From Deltaproteobacteria bacterium (GTDB lineage: Bacteria; Desulfobacterota; Binatia; Binatales; Binataceae), in assembly GCA_021786815.1 (NCBI GenBank), contig JAJYMR010000343.1, positions 1 to 7,170 on the forward strand: 7,170 nucleotides of DNA. The letters run 5' to 3'. The first letter of the stretch is position 1. Every line of letters starts with the position of its first letter. The translations under genes and the position numbers were made by a program. Under the pieces are notes generated by a model. It did not search any database, was not told the origin of the DNA, and worked only from the letters and a program-made list of their open reading frames with translations. Of this stretch, positions 6,398-7,170 are shown in pieces.

Positions 6398-6812
6398 CTT
6401 TGCGCTTCAGCTTTAGTCGCTCGGCGATTTGGTCCAGCACTCCGTTGACGAAGCGGCCCGACTCCTGGTCGCCGTAGGTCTTTGCAAGTTCGATTGCCTC
6501 GTCCATCGTGACGCGTGCGGGCACGTCCTCGAGGTTGAGCAACTCCCACACCGCCAGGCGCATGATGTTATGGTCGATACGCGAGAGCCGCTTGACCGTC
6601 CAGTGCTCCAGCGCGTCGGCGATATAGCCGTCGAGTTCCCGCTGGTCGCGCCTGACACCCTCGATAAGGCGCTCGGCGAACCGACGGGCGCGCTCGTCGC
6701 ACGGGAAGCTTCCAAAGAAAACCGCGAGGTCCTCGCTGGAGGCGCCGCCGCAGATATCGATTCTGTACAAGGCCTTGAGCGCGAGCTCGCGGCCGATATG
6801 CCTAACTCCCAT
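6366..6812 (-). CDS. nusB: Transcription antitermination factor NusB
   Basis: A 148-residue, all-alpha protein of normal NusB length. RHIGRELALKALYRID (4-19) is the N-terminal signature. RIDHNIMRLAVWELL (78-92), VPARVTMDEAIELAKTYG (97-114) and GRFVNGVLDQIAERL (119-133) are the conserved C-terminal blocks. TMDEA stands where many homologues have a (V/I)NEA-type sequence, a conservative change. NusB pairs with NusE (S10) on boxA RNA to prevent premature termination in rRNA operons. The lysine-rich tail (134-147) is in the stretch that overlaps lptE. The ATG at 6812 begins at the expected place, but I see no clear Shine-Dalgarno sequence. It sits 54 bp after ribA in the same direction. Confidence 0.95.
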   Translation of the reverse strand: MGVRHIGRELALKALYRIDICGGASSEDLAVFFGSFPCDERARRFAERLIEGVRRDQRELDGYIADALEHWTVKRLSRIDHNIMRLAVWELLNLEDVPARVTMDEAIELAKTYGDQESGRFVNGVLDQIAERLKLKRKGEERTSAKSA

Positions 6813-6850
6813 AACCGTCGCGGCCCGGCGGCAAATCGCCGCGCGAGCGC

Positions 6851-6864
6851 TTTTCTCCAGAAAA
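6851..6864 (-). repeat. Inverted repeat TTTTCT-2-AGAAAA between ribA and nusB
   Basis: A perfect 6-bp dyad with a 2-nt centre (TTTTCT/AGAAAA) lies just after the ribA stop. A second small dyad, GCGGC-N5-GCCGC (6828-6842), lies between it and nusB. The pair could affect readthrough or mRNA processing in the operon, but neither looks like a standard terminator. The AT-rich dyad stands out in GC-rich DNA. Confidence 0.3.
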
Positions 6865-6866
6865 TC

Positions 6867-7169
6867 TCAGGTGATCAGCTTCAGGTCCGAAAAGAGATGG
6901 CCGAGCTTTTCCTTCTTGGTGCGCAGATAGTTGATATTGCCTTCGTGCGGCTCGACCTCGAGCGCGACCCGCGTCACGATCGCACCGTAACGCCTGAGGC
7001 TCAGGATTTTGTGCGGGTTGTTGGTAAGAAGCCTGACTTCGCCCACGCCCAGATCGCGCAGTATCTGCGCGCCGATTCCATAGTCGCGCAAATCCTCGTC
7101 GAAGCCCAGTTCAAGGTTCGCCTCGACCGTGTCGAGCCCGGTGTCCTGAAGCGCGTAAGCCCTTATCTT
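6867..7169 (-). CDS. ribA: GTP cyclohydrolase II, C-terminal part (RibA, or the RibA half of a RibBA fusion)
   Basis: The last 100 residues of a protein whose start lies beyond the right edge. The frame begins with KIRAYALQDTGLDTVEAN, then DLRDYGIGAQILRDLG, VRLLTNNPHKI and NYLRTKKEKLGHLF. These are the C-terminal blocks of GTP cyclohydrolase II, including the RDY region of the active site and the TNNP loop. The enzyme opens the GTP imidazole ring to give formate, pyrophosphate and the pyrimidine precursor of riboflavin. The zinc-binding cysteine loop and any N-terminal DHBP synthase (RibB) domain are outside the window, so ribA and ribBA cannot be told apart. The stop is TGA at 6869-6867. A TTG at 7091 lies inside the domain and is not the real start. 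nusB follows at 54 bp, where ribH often sits in other genomes. Confidence 0.95.
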   Translation of the reverse strand, partial: KIRAYALQDTGLDTVEANLELGFDEDLRDYGIGAQILRDLGVGEVRLLTNNPHKILSLRRYGAIVTRVALEVEPHEGNINYLRTKKEKLGHLFSDLKLIT

Positions 7170-7170
7170 G

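Overview
This is a GC-rich bacterial chromosomal window with no mobile elements, CRISPR arrays or RNA genes that I can see. An LptE-type lipoprotein indicates a Gram-negative with an outer membrane and an LPS export machine. The run ribA - nusB - lptE - holA, with rpsT facing holA, resembles rib/nusB and lptE-holA-rpsT clusters of deltaproteobacteria in the broad sense (Desulfobacterota, Myxococcota, Binatota-like lineages). That placement comes from gene order and general protein flavour only.

Layout. Bases 1-2528 (minus strand) are one uninterrupted reading frame. It runs off the left edge and encodes a very large membrane glycosyltransferase. It joins an N-terminal GT-C module with a DYPP motif to a C-terminal protein-O-mannosyltransferase (PMT, GT39) module. 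A 156-bp divergent spacer follows, then three plus-strand genes: a small cytoplasmic alpha/beta-hydrolase of the carboxylesterase/phospholipase family (2685-3350), mazG (3440-4228) and rpsT (4313-4615). Convergent to these is a minus-strand group read from the right edge: the 3' end of ribA (7169-6867), nusB, lptE and holA (ending at 4651). Spacers in that group are short, and nusB and lptE overlap by 32 bp, so it is probably one operon.

How the genes fit together. Most of the window is housekeeping: riboflavin synthesis (ribA), rRNA antitermination (nusB), LPS transport (lptE), the replisome clamp loader (holA), a small-subunit ribosomal protein (rpsT) and nucleotide-pool sanitation (mazG). 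The accessory-looking gene is the glycosyltransferase fusion, which probably uses polyprenyl-phosphate-linked sugars at the cytoplasmic membrane.

I found no clearly new multi-gene system. The points most worth a second look are the two-module glycosyltransferase with a non-ATG start, the apparent absence of ribH and leuS from positions where related clusters often carry them, and promoter-like boxes so close to the rpsT and mazG starts that near-leaderless mRNAs are possible. No stretch longer than 300 bases lacks a gene.
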